This document shows, one piece after another, positions 53,801-61,090 of a stretch of DNA of 64,000 nt; the first letter of the stretch is position 1, and every line of letters begins with the position of its first letter. The position numbers and the translations under genes were made by a program. Below the pieces are notes generated by a model that saw only the letters and a list, made by a program, of their open reading frames with translations, did not search any database and was not told the DNA's origin. The DNA comes from Stomoxys calcitrans. Lineage: Eukaryota; Arthropoda; Insecta; Diptera; Muscidae. The stretch is taken from assembly GCF_963082655.1 (NCBI RefSeq), contig NC_081552.1, forward strand, positions 183,566,571 through 183,630,570, given 5' to 3'.

Positions 53801-56494
53801 AAAGTGAGTTGTTTTAAGCCTCCCGCAATCTGACCCAAATATGGTTAAGATCGGAAGATATTAGGATAAAGCTACCATACAGACCAATTAAGGGTCAGAA
53901 GTCCATAAATGCTTTATTTATTACCAGATTTCGTTGAAATTTGAAATAGTGAGTCGTTCTAAGCCTCCCGACATCTGATCCAGATTAATCTATATAGATA
54001 TATCTGCCATTTGGACCAATTTTCCAATGTATGGCCTTAGTTCCATAAGCCTGATTTCGCTGAAACTGTAACTTGTATAAGAGTTCTCGAAACTGAGAAT
54101 GCTTGACAGTGAAACAAAACACGAAACATGCGTAAGCTGTTTAAGCCAGTGTCGCCAAAAAGATCACCCTTTTTAACCGTTCTCAAACGGCAGATTTTGT
54201 ACTAGTTTTTTTTTCGATTCTATCCCACTGTGGCGCCAGGCTGAAGGCAACAAGGATTTATACAGTGCATAGATTATTTAACAATATCTTGCGCCTTAGG
54301 GGGTTGCCTTTCATATTTCAGGGTTGGACACCCCTTGTGTTGCAATCTACCAACTGACAGCTTTATCACAAAGCTTGATATTTCTGAGGTTATACGTACT
54401 CAGTACGTTTTGACATACGAGCGCTATTTGTCTTGTTTGCAGTAACTTAAAAGATTCATCTCGCCCAAAAAATGGAATAAAATCGTAAACATTTTCGTGC
54501 CATTATTTTTATACCCTCCACCATAGGATGGGGGTACACGAATTTCGTCATTCTGTTTGTAACACCTCGAAATATGCGTCTGAGACCCCATAAAGTATAT
54601 GTAATCTTGGTCGTCATGTCATTTTAAGTCGATCTAGCCATGTCCGTCCGTCTGTCCGTCCGTCAGTCCATCCTTCAGTCCGTCCGTTAGTCCGTCCGTA
54701 TGTCTGTCGAAAGCACGCTAACTTTTGAAGGAGTAAAGCTAGCCGCTTGAAATTTTGCACAAATACTTTCTATTAGTTAGGTTGGTTGGGATTGTAAATG
54801 GGCCAAATCGGTCCATGTTTGGATATAGCTGCCATATAAACCGATCTTGGGGCTTAAGTTCTTGGGGCTCTAGAGGGCGCGATTCTCGTCCGATTTGACT
54901 GAAATTTTGCATGTGGTGTTTTCCAACAACTGTGTTAAATATGATTCAAATCGGTTCATAATCTGGTGTAGCTGCCATATAAAACCGATCTTGGGTCTTG
55001 AGTTCTTAAGCTTATAAAGCACGCAATTGTATGGGAGCTATGTCAAGCAATTGATCAATTCAGACCATATGAAACACGTATATTGAAGGTCATGAGAGAA
55101 GCCGTTGTACAATCGGATGAGAATTGCGCCCTATAGAGGCTCAAGAAGTCAAGATCCCAGATCGGTTTATATGTCAGCTATATCAGGTTATGAACCGATT
55201 TGAACCATACTTCGCGCAGTTGTTGAAAATCATAGCGAAACACCTCATGCAAAATTTCAGCCAAATCGAATAAGAATTGCGTCCTCTGGTGGCTCAAGAA
55301 GTCAAGATTCAAGATCGGTTTATATGTCAGCTGTATCAGTTTATTAGCCATGCTTGGCACAGTTGTTGGAAGTCGTGACGAAACACGTCATGCAAAATTT
55401 CAGTCAAATCGATTAGGAATTGCGCCCTCTAGAGACTTAAGTAGTCAAGACCCCAGATCGGTTTATATGACAGCTATATCAGGTTATAGACCGATTTCAA
55501 CCATACTTAGCAAAGTTGTTGGAAATCATAACAAAACACGTCATGCGAAAGTTCAGCCAAATCGGATAGGAATTGCGCCCTCTAGAGGCTGAAGAATTCA
55601 AAATCGGTTTATATGACAGCTATATCAAAACATGGACCGATATGGCCCATTAACAATCCCAACCGACCTACACTAAAAAAAATATTTTTGCAGAATTTCA
55701 AGCGGCTTGCTTAATTCCTTCGAAAGTTAGCGTGCTTTCGACAGACAGACGGACGGACGGACATGGTTAGATCGACATAAAACGTCATGAGGATCAAGAA
55801 TATATATACTTTATGGGGTCTGAGAGGAATATTTCGAGGAGTTACAAATTAGTATACCCCCTTCGTATGGTGGAGGGTATAATAAACAAAGTCGAAAAGT
55901 TCGTTTATGGCTAATAAGGATTTTTTTGCGTTTGGTTACATTTGTGAGGTATCCCACCATGTTATCCCTTCTCTATCAAGTGGTGTCGCTATGCGGCACG
56001 TCGTTTGGACACGGCAAAAAGAAAAACAGAGGCTCCTTATCATTGAGCTTAAACTTTAATCGCACTGCACTCATTGGAATGTTCATGGGAAATGTATTAG
56101 AATTTAATAGTATAACGTAACATCCATGGTGTAACATGGTTTCGATATGCAAAATTGTATGTGGTCCTACCAAATTTCAGTTTTCCACGTGTTCATTGAT
56201 GTTATTTTCAATTTCAGAATGAGCGTATACCCATAGAAGTGTATAAGCTTGACTGGTTTAACGAGGACAAGGAATTCAAATTTTTGTCACAAATGATAAT
56301 AATGAGATCGAATCAACAAATTGCAATGGACGTTGGAGGATTCACAACAATGTCGCTTGTGACATTTTTAATGGTAATTTTAGAATAGGAAAAATCTAAT
56401 ATGTTATTAAACTTATTTTAATGAATTTAATTAATTTTTACAGATATTTCGATCTAGTTTCTCGTATTTCCTTTTCTTGCGGGAATTTATGTAG
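29746..56494 (+). CDS. Or-B: complete insect odorant receptor (7tm_6), 409 aa
   Basis: Ten exons (29746-29870, 29930-30029, 30114-30252, 44931-45122, 45209-45301, 45993-46158, 46220-46325, 46391-46492, 56218-56373, 56444-56494) join in frame from ATG to TAG, 1230 nt, the usual OR size. All introns are GT-AG. Domains by residue: cytoplasmic N-terminus 1-42, hydrophobic segments near 43-60, 76-92, 150-165, 218-235, 285-303 and 310-330, and a C-terminal helix 380-402. FCFNGQRI (about 331-338) and FTTMSLVTF mark the OR C-terminal region. The start was chosen because the ATG has A at -3 and G at +4 and the first exon matches Or-C in length. Two giant introns (14.7 and 9.7 kb) are filled with transposons. 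Its role in odour detection, with Orco as partner, is inferred from the family. The ligand is unknown. Confidence 0.92.
29930..30029 (+). CDS. Or-B exon 2
   Basis: 100 nt, acceptor TTTTAG, donor GTAAGT. It encodes LVRLILLIMAIVGWFGQ and YRHQTFDVYIE, the first transmembrane helix and the following loop. The Or-A equivalent is outside the window. Confidence 0.88.
30114..30252 (+). CDS. Or-B exon 3
   Basis: 139 nt, acceptor TTTAAG, donor GTAAGT. It encodes AILIFFQIAISFCKFW (helix 2), then KPRLYKMLQLVQD and KDLEIFQL. Or-A has the same exon length and phases. Confidence 0.9.
30253..31415. other. Start of Or-B giant intron, degenerate retroelement-like
   Basis: 30300-31100 has scattered coding-like stretches (SLLAKLERETGLLKGT) without a long frame. 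At 31270-31340 the 29-bp motif with GTCTGTCGTTCTCCAAGAAC is repeated. Perhaps an old gag-like region; not assigned. Confidence 0.3.
31416..32012. mobile_element. 597-bp palindromised DD41D element, copy 1
   Basis: TA-flanked. 202-bp inverted arms (31416-31617 and 31811-32012) each carry the element terminus and the transposase start (ATGAATAGACTTACTAACG). The 193-bp centre encodes, on the minus strand, WLNGYVNKQNCR and GLYAGGIIGPYFFKD. Both arms derive from the same 5' end, so it cannot encode a transposase. Confidence 0.9.
32210..32445 (-). mobile_element. mariner MITE copy 3
   Basis: TTGGGTTGCC to GGCAACCCAA, TA on both sides, about 236 bp, same internal junction as the other copies. Confidence 0.9.
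32536..33227 (+). repeat. T3 Helentron-like repeat, full length
   Basis: 5' AATACCCACCACCATAGG, core with GACCGCCCGTCCATCTG, two monomers, then CCATGGTGGTGGGTACTC, hairpin and ACTTGTT. Confidence 0.75.
33228..34020 (-). mobile_element. Non-LTR retrotransposon D (reverse transcriptase)
   Basis: On the minus strand: SSKAFGPDGIS, KMVPLLKP, SYLPISLLSSVAKTPE, LQHGFR, ALDLSKALDTVSHAKLF and GVPQGGV, in the order expected for a non-LTR reverse transcriptase. LSKAF has become LSKAL and the frame is broken. The clade is probably Jockey-like. 34021-34084 is unassigned. Confidence 0.75.
34085..35445 (+). mobile_element. RTE-like retrotransposon C, largest copy
   Basis: 34133-34711 encodes NYRGISLLPIAYKILSS, INTYHLFVDNKAAFDNS, EKLIRLCRMALADARSS and KRGFRQGHSLSCDLFNILLE. 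The YADD box follows in a shifted frame (LLAYADDIDIIGRSPE near 34650). Downstream are FIYLGTAVTETND and QTKITLYRDTTRVV. There is a frameshift before YADD, and GD has become GH in the QGD motif. The RTE assignment is from the general look. Confidence 0.82.
35607..36117 (-). repeat. T3 Helentron-like repeat, 5'-truncated
   Basis: TTCGGCCGGGCCGAATCTTG with ACCATGGATTC, then three monomers with GGCTTCCAGGGGCTC; joins T4 at 36118 and lacks the GTCY core. Confidence 0.7.
36118..36383 (-). repeat. T4 fragment
   Basis: AACACCAGATCTCGGAGAG and GGTATCAAATGAAAGGTATT are T4 landmarks; about two monomers. Confidence 0.65.
36384..38008 (-). repeat. T2 Helentron-like repeat, long, hairpin end missing
   Basis: Starts abruptly at CTTATATACCCTCCACCATG, runs through about nine monomers, the core ACGGACGGACGGACACACC, and ends at GGTGGAGGGTATAAAAA next to T4. 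Confidence 0.8.
37083..37800. repeat. 305-bp higher-order repeat in T2
   Basis: ATCAGGTTCTGGACC occurs at 37083, 37388 and 37693; ATCAGGTTATGAACC at about 36931, 37236 and 37541. Alternate 153-bp monomers are near identical, so the dimer was amplified recently. Confidence 0.9.
38009..40268 (-). repeat. T4 repeat, near full length
   Basis: Starts TCAATTTGTATTTGTTTG with GAAACGGCTGAACCGATTTT and runs through about 14 monomers to TATTTCACTAAAAGATCAGC. Contains a C17 run at 39264-39280. Open frames such as 38364-38867 are accidental products of the repeat period. Confidence 0.78.
40269..40918 (-). repeat. Diverged T4-like sequence
   Basis: Has GGGTATCAAATAAAAGGTC and GTTATCAAATGAAAGGATG spaced like T4 monomers but with little other similarity. 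Confidence 0.5.
40945..41640 (-). repeat. T2 Helentron-like repeat, degenerate
   Basis: AACAGGTAAGAGCGTGCGGC, TATACCTACCCAACACGGAT, then monomers up to CCGCCCTCTAGATACTG; no core. Confidence 0.65.
41641..43560 (-). repeat. T4 array split by retrotransposon A4
   Basis: T4 monomers at 41641-41984 and again at 42945-43560, ending at the GACGCAGCGGAGTGGGC terminus. The interrupted monomer resumes with CCGACTATAGCAATGTG. Confidence 0.7.
41985..42944 (-). mobile_element. Retrotransposon A4 (RNase H and C-terminal domain)
   Basis: On the minus strand: SCYTDGSKLEDRVGLGVYIE and ITECVM (42787-42944), then after a shift MPGHNAVRGNERADDLAVKA (42570-42627), KPFGSTQSELREWTTNA and DDETLEHFICHYPAF. RNase H residues D (DGSK) and the GHNAVRGNERAD motif are kept. 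The 3' end is at about 41985 with a degenerate GGTAAGGTTGGG tail. It is 5'-truncated inside T4. Confidence 0.82.
43606..43842 (+). mobile_element. mariner MITE copy 4
   Basis: TTGGGTTGTCCAAAAAG to GGGCAACCCAA, flanked by TA, 237 bp, oriented like the full mariner. Confidence 0.9.
43943..44898 (+). repeat. T2 Helentron-like repeat, ends 32 bp before Or-B exon 4
   Basis: TATACCCTCCATCATAGG, GTCCGTCTGTTCGTCCGTCC core, four monomers, GGTGGAGGGTATATAAG, TTCGGCCCGCCCGAAC and ACTTGTT at 44898. Confidence 0.8.
44931..45122 (+). CDS. Or-B exon 4
   Basis: 192 nt after CCCTTAG, donor GTAAGT, 14.7 kb downstream of exon 3. It encodes HIIKDIQNILNASWDD and a hydrophobic segment ending in NFHFHRQEFELQY. 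A T2 repeat ends 32 bp before this exon. Confidence 0.9.
45209..45301 (+). CDS. Or-B exon 5
   Basis: 93 nt, acceptor TTTCCAG, donor GTATGT. It encodes SFPLWHGEKTIVV and AEYMISSSEVYLTSV. The frame is set by the phase-1 neighbours and by FP-WH shared with Or-A. The open frame in another register here does not match Or-A. This is the least conserved exon, four codons shorter than in Or-A. Confidence 0.78.
45358..45954. mobile_element. 597-bp palindromised DD41D element, copy 2
   Basis: Same length and structure as the copy at 31416 and differing at about five positions. TA-flanked. The two 202-bp arms appear perfectly complementary. It lies in the intron between Or-B exons 5 and 6, ending 38 bp before exon 6. 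Confidence 0.92.
45993..46158 (+). CDS. Or-B exon 6
   Basis: 166 nt after TTTCCAG, donor GTAAGG. It encodes ATAFTGLFSILSMHCLTLL, then KILRLLISYS and RVKYLQTCIKLHQRILE, matching the helix plus cytoplasmic loop of Or-A. Confidence 0.9.
46220..46325 (+). CDS. Or-B exon 7
   Basis: 106 nt after TGTTTAG, donor GTGAGT. It encodes FCHELNSLYRLQSLAMF and a hydrophobic stretch to FHASVDG. In Or-A the equivalent sequence continues without an intron. Confidence 0.9.
46391..46492 (+). CDS. Or-B exon 8
   Basis: 102 nt after TTTCCAG, donor GTAAAT. It encodes NDATIFIKVLLYSTGIFF and IFCFNGQRITSE. The FNGQ segment matches YNGQ of Or-A. Confidence 0.9.
46549..46930 (-). repeat. T1 fragment, 3'-truncated
   Basis: About 1.5 monomers, core without GTCY, and the 5' end TTCGGTGGTGAGTATAAAAA. 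Confidence 0.7.
46931..47261. other. Or-B intron, unassigned
   Basis: AT-rich, no ORF, no repeat recognised elsewhere in the window. Confidence 0.35.
47262..47880 (+). repeat. T4 fragment
   Basis: Starts with GGCCCGCTCCGCTGCGCC and TTTCACTCTG, then four to five monomers, cut off where a second T4 begins. Confidence 0.7.
47881..50205 (+). repeat. T4 repeat, full length with MITE insertion
   Basis: CTAGCTGACCCGGGCCCGC and TTTATATGGAACAAAAG at the left; about 14 monomers of 125-131 bp with GGGGTGTTTTGGGG motifs; AAATCGGTTCAGCCGTTTC, ACAAACATACAAACAAAC and ATACAAATTGA at the right. About 2.1 kb without the MITE at 49601-49836. Class unknown. Confidence 0.78.
49601..49836 (-). mobile_element. 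mariner MITE copy 5
   Basis: TTGGGTTGCCCAAAAAG to GGGCAACCCAA, TA-flanked, 236 bp, inserted in T4. Confidence 0.9.
50206..51424 (+). repeat. T1 Helentron-like repeat, cleanest full copy
   Basis: 5' TTTTTATACCCACCACCGAA, core TCCGTCCGTCTGTCCGTCTG, five monomers, GAGGTGGTGGGTATCC, the palindrome AGTTCGG...CCGAACT and the end ACTTGTT. 1219 bp. The best reference for the family here. Confidence 0.85.
51490..52175 (-). mobile_element. Second mariner family, internally deleted
   Basis: Left edge GGGTTGCCTTTTATATTTCG is a terminal repeat also seen at 54313. On the minus strand: IDIVRQLTLQDHHVTH, SIHSILHEHFLVKK and WSKEMLQK (helix-turn-helix half), then PPYRPDLALNDFFLFP (the last catalytic aspartate region) and SEWQKCSDNWFKRMQ. 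The stretch with the first two catalytic residues is deleted. Confidence 0.75.
52184..53392 (-). repeat. Chimeric T2/T1 Helentron-like repeat
   Basis: It begins as T2 (CAAGTAAGAGCGTGCTAAG and TACCCTCCACTATGG) and switches near 52705 to T1 monomers (ATAAACCGATCTGAACC, then GGCAGCTATATTCAAATCTG). Truncated at 53392 where a mariner end fragment begins. Confidence 0.72.
53395..53515 (-). mobile_element. Mariner-family-2 end fragment
   Basis: CTGAGTACGTATAACCTCAAA and TAGAGCTGTCAGTTAGCTG are the inverse of the sequence at 54350-54430. Confidence 0.65.
53540..54083 (+). repeat. T1 fragment, degenerate
   Basis: GTCAGTCCGTCCGTCTGTTG core, then three monomers with GAGTTGTTTTAAGCC; no intact ends. 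Confidence 0.6.
54085..54172 (-). mobile_element. DD41D terminal fragment
   Basis: TTGACAGTGAAACAAAACACG and AAAAAGATCACCCTTT match the terminal part of the element at 20594-21493. Confidence 0.65.
54173..54300. mobile_element. End of the CACAGTGG-type element
   Basis: CCGTTCTCAAACGGCAGATT and CTATCCCACTGTGGCGCC match the right end of 14057-14433; GCATAGATTATTTAACAATAT is shared with 59040. Confidence 0.5.
54305..54505 (+). mobile_element. Mariner-family-2 left end with transposase start
   Basis: GGGTTGCCTTTCATATTTC terminal repeat, then an untranslated leader and ATGGAATAAAATCGTAAAC, a mariner-type start (ME, stop, NRKHFRAII). Cut off by a T2 repeat. Confidence 0.65.
54506..55884. repeat. 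T2 inverted dimer, both ends 5'-type
   Basis: The left half reads plus (TATACCCTCCACCATAGG, long GTCCGTCC block 54640-54712). From about 55029 monomers read minus and end with ACAGACAGACGGACGGACGG and ATGGTGGAGGGTATAATA. The 3' hairpin ends are absent. Confidence 0.78.
55945..56100 (+). mobile_element. SINE fragment in the last giant intron of Or-B
   Basis: GTGAGGTATCCCACCATG, GTCGCTATGCGGCACGTCG and TGGAATGTTCATGGGAAAT match the SINE body and tail. The tRNA head is missing. It ends 117 bp before exon 9. Confidence 0.7.
56218..56373 (+). CDS. Or-B exon 9
   Basis: 156 nt after TTTCAG, donor GTAATT, 9.7 kb downstream of exon 8. It encodes KLDWFNEDKEFKFLSQ, MIIMRSNQQIAMDVGG and FTTMSLVTFLM. 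Confidence 0.92.
56444..56494 (+). CDS. Or-B exon 10 (stop)
   Basis: 51 nt after TTTACAG. It encodes IFRSSFSYFLFLREFM and ends in TAG. SYFLFL matches SYFLLL of Or-A. Confidence 0.92.
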   Translation: MFRSSFSYFLFLREFM

Positions 56495-56575
56495 AAAATT
56501 GTTGCTAGTAAAACAATTTTCGATTTACACTACAATGTTTAGAAGTTAATTGAACCATAGTCGTATGCACAAAAA

Positions 56576-56581
56576 AATAAA
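56576..56581 (+). promoter_or_regulatory. Candidate poly(A) signal of Or-B
   Basis: AATAAA lies 82 bp after the stop codon in an A-rich stretch. A T2 repeat begins about 15 bp further on, so the 3' UTR is probably short. Confidence 0.5.
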
Positions 56582-56596
56582 GAAAAATAAAAAATC

Positions 56597-57283
56597 TTTT
56601 TATACCCTCCACCATAGAATGGGGGCATACTAATTTCGTCATTCTGTTTGTAACACCCCGAATTATGCGTCTGAGACCCCATAAAGTATATAAATTCTTG
56701 ATCTCATGTCATTTTAAGTCGATCTAGCCATGTCCGTCCGTGGATCTGTGTGTCGAAAGCACGCTATCTTTCAAAGGAGTAAAGCTAGCCGCATGAAATT
56801 TTGCACAATTACTTTTTATTAGTGTAGGCAGATTGGGATTGTAAATGGGCCAAATCGGCGCATGTTTTGATATAGCTGCCATATAATTCTCGTCCGATTG
56901 GACCGAAATTTTTCTAGAGGGCGCTATTTTCATCCGATTTGGCAGAAATTTTGTACAACCCCGTCTCTCATGACATTCAACATACGTGTCTAATATAGTC
57001 TAAATCGATCTATAGCTTGATACAGCTCCTATATAAACCTCTCTCCGGATTTTGCTTCTTGAACTGAAACATTACACAATGACTTCTACAATGTTCAGCA
57101 TTCATTTATGGTCCGAATCGGACTATAACTTGGTATAGCTCCAATAGCATAACAGTTCTTATTCAATATTCTTTGTTTGTCTAAAAAGAGATACCGCGCA
57201 TAGAACTCGACAAATGCGATCCATGGTGGAGGGTAAATATTGTAAGATTCGGCCCGGCCGAACTTGGAACGGTCTTACTTGTT
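56597..57283 (+). repeat. T2 Helentron-like repeat downstream of Or-B
   Basis: TATACCCTCCACCATAGAAT, short GTCCGTCCGTGG core, two to three monomers, GGTGGAGGGTAAATATTG, hairpin and ACTTGTT. Confidence 0.78.
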
Positions 57284-57418
57284 TATTTTTAATCACTGCA
57301 AATAAAGGAGAACCTGCGTAAAACAATATAAGGCATTTTTCATTATGGAAAGCGTTCATCAATTTTAACAAGGATGAACTTCAATATCTACCACCATATA
57401 AATATTGAGTTATTTGCT

Positions 57419-58291
57419 ACTATCTTTTTGACAACACTGGTATGAACAGCTCACGCACGTTTCGTGTTTTGTTGCACTGTCAAACATCTTCATTTTGGTC
57501 CATAATTTAACCATGAATCGTCTTACAAACGAACAACGCTTGGAAATTATTGAATTTTATTATCAAAATGCGTGTCCTGTTAAGCAAGTTCATCGCGCGC
57601 TTCTTCCACTTTAATGACGAAGCTCATTTTTGCTCAATGGGTACGTAAATAAGCAGAATTGTCGATTTTGGAGTGAAGATCAGCCAGAAGCATTGCAAAA
57701 GCTGCCAATGCATCTAGAAAAAGTCACAGTTTGGTGCCGTTTGTGGGCTGGTGGTATCATTGGAACGTACTTCCTCTACTCTTCATGATGCGAATCGTAA
57801 CATAGCTGTTAATGGTGAGCGCTACCGTGAGATGATATCCAACTTTTTTTGCCCAAATTGCAAGAGCTTGACTTGCATGACATGTGGTTTCAACAAGACG
57901 GTGCCACATGCCACACAGCACGCATAACAATGGACTTATTGAGAGGCGAGTTGGGTGAACTTTCTATTTCATGTTCGAGACCGGTCAATTGGCCATCTAG
58001 ATCGTGCGATTTAACGCCTTTAAACTTTTTTTTGGTGGGGCTATGTTAAAGCTCATGTCTGTACAGACAACCCCACTTCAATTGACGAATTGGAAGACAG
58101 CTTTGAAGCATTTATTCGGCCGAAATGTTGGAATGAGTATGCCAAAATTGGACTAAGCGGATGAACCATTTGAGGCGCAGTCACGGTCAATATTTGCATG
58201 AAATAATCTTCAAACATTAAATTATATGGATCGTACTATCGATTAAAATAATTTTTTTTTACTTTCCTACAGCTCTTAACAAATCGCCCTT
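57419..58291 (+). mobile_element. DD41D transposon, internally deleted, plus strand
   Basis: Transposase start ATGAATCGTCTTACAAACG at 57513, helix-turn-helix start RLTNEQRLEIIEFYYQN, then a deletion to DEAHFCSMG. Further on are WFQQDGATCHTARITMDLLR and SRSCDLTPLNFF, where the last catalytic Asp is Asn. Ends at TCGCCCTT, TA. Same deletion joint (CTTCTTCCA) as the copy at 20594. Confidence 0.82.
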
Positions 58292-58410
58292 TACTTCAAG
58301 CCGATAATAATTTTTTGGAAAAACTCGAATGGTTTGAGTTTTATTTAAAAAAAATCCTCAAGTCTTTAGTGGAAAACTCTATACTTTATGATAGTAACTT
58401 ATACACTAAC

Positions 58411-60289
58411 GGCTTGAGTGTCATAATGTCCCTGCAAGCATAATAACGGACGTTTTGCCCAGTGTTCCTCAGACATAGGAGCCACTGAGCCAGTATGTCT
58501 GAGCCGTGTGTCTGCTCAAACGTCCTGGTATCTTAGTGCCACTAGTGTATCTGTTACCATCACAGCCAGCGTTTTGCTCAGATACGAGCCATAGTTTGTG
58601 CGTACCTTGCGTTCACATACTCACAAGTGCCTTAATTCCGCAGTGAGTGAATTACTTCCATAACCGTTAGTGTTTTGCCCAGTGTCTCTCAGACACACCC
58701 ACACAAAAAGAAAACGTTTGGAATGTTTTTACGACAAACATATCTGTTTTATTGGGGAAGTACAACAATACTTTTTTAGTTACTGTGCAACATTTTCTTC
58801 CACCGTTGAATTTTAGTGGTGAATTTGCCACATTTTGATGTCTATGTCACTTCAGTTATTGTAAAGCTTTTATGTGTTTCATCAATAGTAAATTGTGGTT
58901 CTTTTACGTAAAAATTCAAAATTTTTTTTAAGCCAAAAATGATTCGTGTACAGCAAAAACCGAGTTGTTACACGAAATGATGATTTTTTTGGTTTGTTTA
59001 TATCTTGTGTTTCTTAGCTGGAGGCAACAACAATTTCTCTAGCGCATAGATTGTTGACAATATTTTGCGCCATTAAGAAATATCCATCCTCTGTATTCTT
59101 CACAAACTCTTCCAGTTTTATCGTTAACAAAGTCCCAAAGTTTTTCTTCAAAGAAGTTTACTTGGCCAAAAGTTCGTTTATGGCTAATGAATTATTTTTT
59201 GAGTGTAGAAGACTCTAGACCATAGTATGTGCCTGCCTTTCGTCTACATTCTCACACTTTCCTGTATCGTAGTGTCTCAACCACGCCGTGAGAAAATTTC
59301 GTTTTAGTAACTATGATAGCCCGCCGATGCTTGTTCGTACCTTCTGTTCGCTCACTCACACGTCCCGATATCCTAGTGCCTCAATTATTACGTGAGTTAA
59401 TTACGTCCCTGTAACCATAATAGCCAGCGTTTCGCCCAGAGTCTCTCAGACAAAACCCACCGAGATTTTGTGCACGCTTAATTGCCATCTTCTTACTCGT
59501 CCCGGTATCCCAGTGCCACAATCTCGCTGTGATTGATTCGCGGTTCTATAACCATAACTTGCAGCATTACCAAGGTGCCACTGAGCCATAGTTTGTGCGC
59601 ACCTTCCATCCGTCTAAATACACGTCCCTGTATGAGAATGACTCAAACACGCTGTGAGTGAATTGCGTCTTTGGAACCATAACAGCTAGCGTTTTAACCA
59701 CGACCCACTAATCCATTGTTTGAGCGTTCCTTCCTTCCTCCTACTCACTCGTCCCGTTATTCTAGTGCCCCAACCACACCGTGAGTAAATCAGGTCTTGT
59801 TAACTACAACAATCAGCATGTCAGTCAGGCACAGGAGCCACTGAGTTATTGTATGTGCGTACCTTCCGCCGGCCTGCTTACCCGGTATCTTAGTGTGCCA
59901 ATCACGCCATGAGTGAATGACGTATTTTTAACCACAGCTGCTAGCGTTTTGTCCAGACACAGAATTCTTTGTTCTATGTTTGTGGAACCTTCGTCCACTT
60001 ACTTTTACGTCCTGGTATCCTAGTTCCTCAACACTCATAGTCTCTGTAAACATAACAGCCAGTGTTATGCCCAATGTCCCTCAAAAATTAGAGTGACGTT
60101 TGTGAGTATCTTTTTCCGGCCTTCCCACATGGCCCGGCATGAATCACGAAGTTATTGATTCACGTCTCGGTAATCATAACAGCCAGTGTTTTATCCAGAG
60201 TCTCTAGAGCAGATTCCACTGAGCCATTGTTTATGCGCACCTTCCATCTGCATACGATATGCACACGTCGTGGCGTCCCATGTCTCCTC
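58411..60289 (+). repeat. Degenerate satellite, about 125-135-bp monomers
   Basis: ACCATAACAGCCAGCGTTTT or variants recur near 59423, 59558, 59682, 59811, 59940, 60055 and 60181, with GCCACTGAGCCATAGTTTG, CACGTCCCGGTATCCTAGTG and CGCCGTGAGTGAATTACG between them. Interrupted at 58701-59216. It resembles no other repeat here and shows no coding frame. Confidence 0.8.
58701..59216. mobile_element. Candidate non-autonomous DNA element in the satellite
   Basis: ACACAAAAAGAAAACG at the left and TTATTTTTTGAGTGT at the right are imperfect inverted ends. It splits the satellite. GTTCGTTTATGGCTAAT is shared with 55895. No ORF. Confidence 0.45.
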
Positions 60290-60890
60290 ACCCTTACCGG
60301 ACCCTCCCCCTTACCCTAATTTTCCAAAACACCAGATCTTAAAGATGACTGTTGTGAATTAAGCGAAATTTTGTGTGATCTTAGGGGGGCCGCCCCATAT
60401 ATAGACCAATGACGACAATATTGAACTCAAATGAAAGGTATTTAGGATAAGTAAACGTATCTGATATCCAATTGTGGGACTAAGTGTTAGGGGGACCACC
60501 TCAACCCCCAAAACACCCCTAAATCGGACATATTTACCGACAAGGGCAATATAGAACTGAAATGAAAGGTATTTGCGAATCTGACATCCAAATGAGAGTC
60601 CACCCCTTCCCCATAACACGACCCAAACAGGACTTATTTACTGACCATGGCAATATGGGGCTTAAATAACAGGTATTTTAGTATTAAATACAAATCTGAT
60701 ATCCAAATGTGGGACCAAGTGTTTGGGGGGCCGCCCCTACCATAAAACAACCCCCAAAGAGGACAAATTTACGAATATAGCAATATGGTGATCAAATGAA
60801 AAGTATTTAGGAATAAAGCACGAATCTGTTATCAATATTCGGGAAAAGTGTCTATGGGGCCACCCCACCCCATAAATCTGTAAATCTGAA
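60290..60890 (-). repeat. T4 fragment
   Basis: CCTCCCCCTTACCCTAATTTT, AACACCAGATCTTAAAG, then four monomers with AAATGAAAGGTATTT. The ends are missing. Confidence 0.7.
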
Positions 60891-61090
60891 CAGATGGGTC
60901 AGCAGAGGAGCATCTCATGAAGGTGACAGTACACCTATATTCTTTACTTGAGAATATGGCCACAATTATTGACGTTGGAAGAATAAAGTGTAAAAGTGAT
61001 CACGTATGCATGACAGGCCAGGCGGCATCGGCCCTTGCACAAATACACATAAAAATTTAGCTACATCAACAACAACGAAGCTATTACGGT
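60891..61090. other. Intergenic, unassigned
   Basis: Short GC-mixed stretch with no frame and no match to other repeats; may be the 5' part of the following retroelement. Confidence 0.3.
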
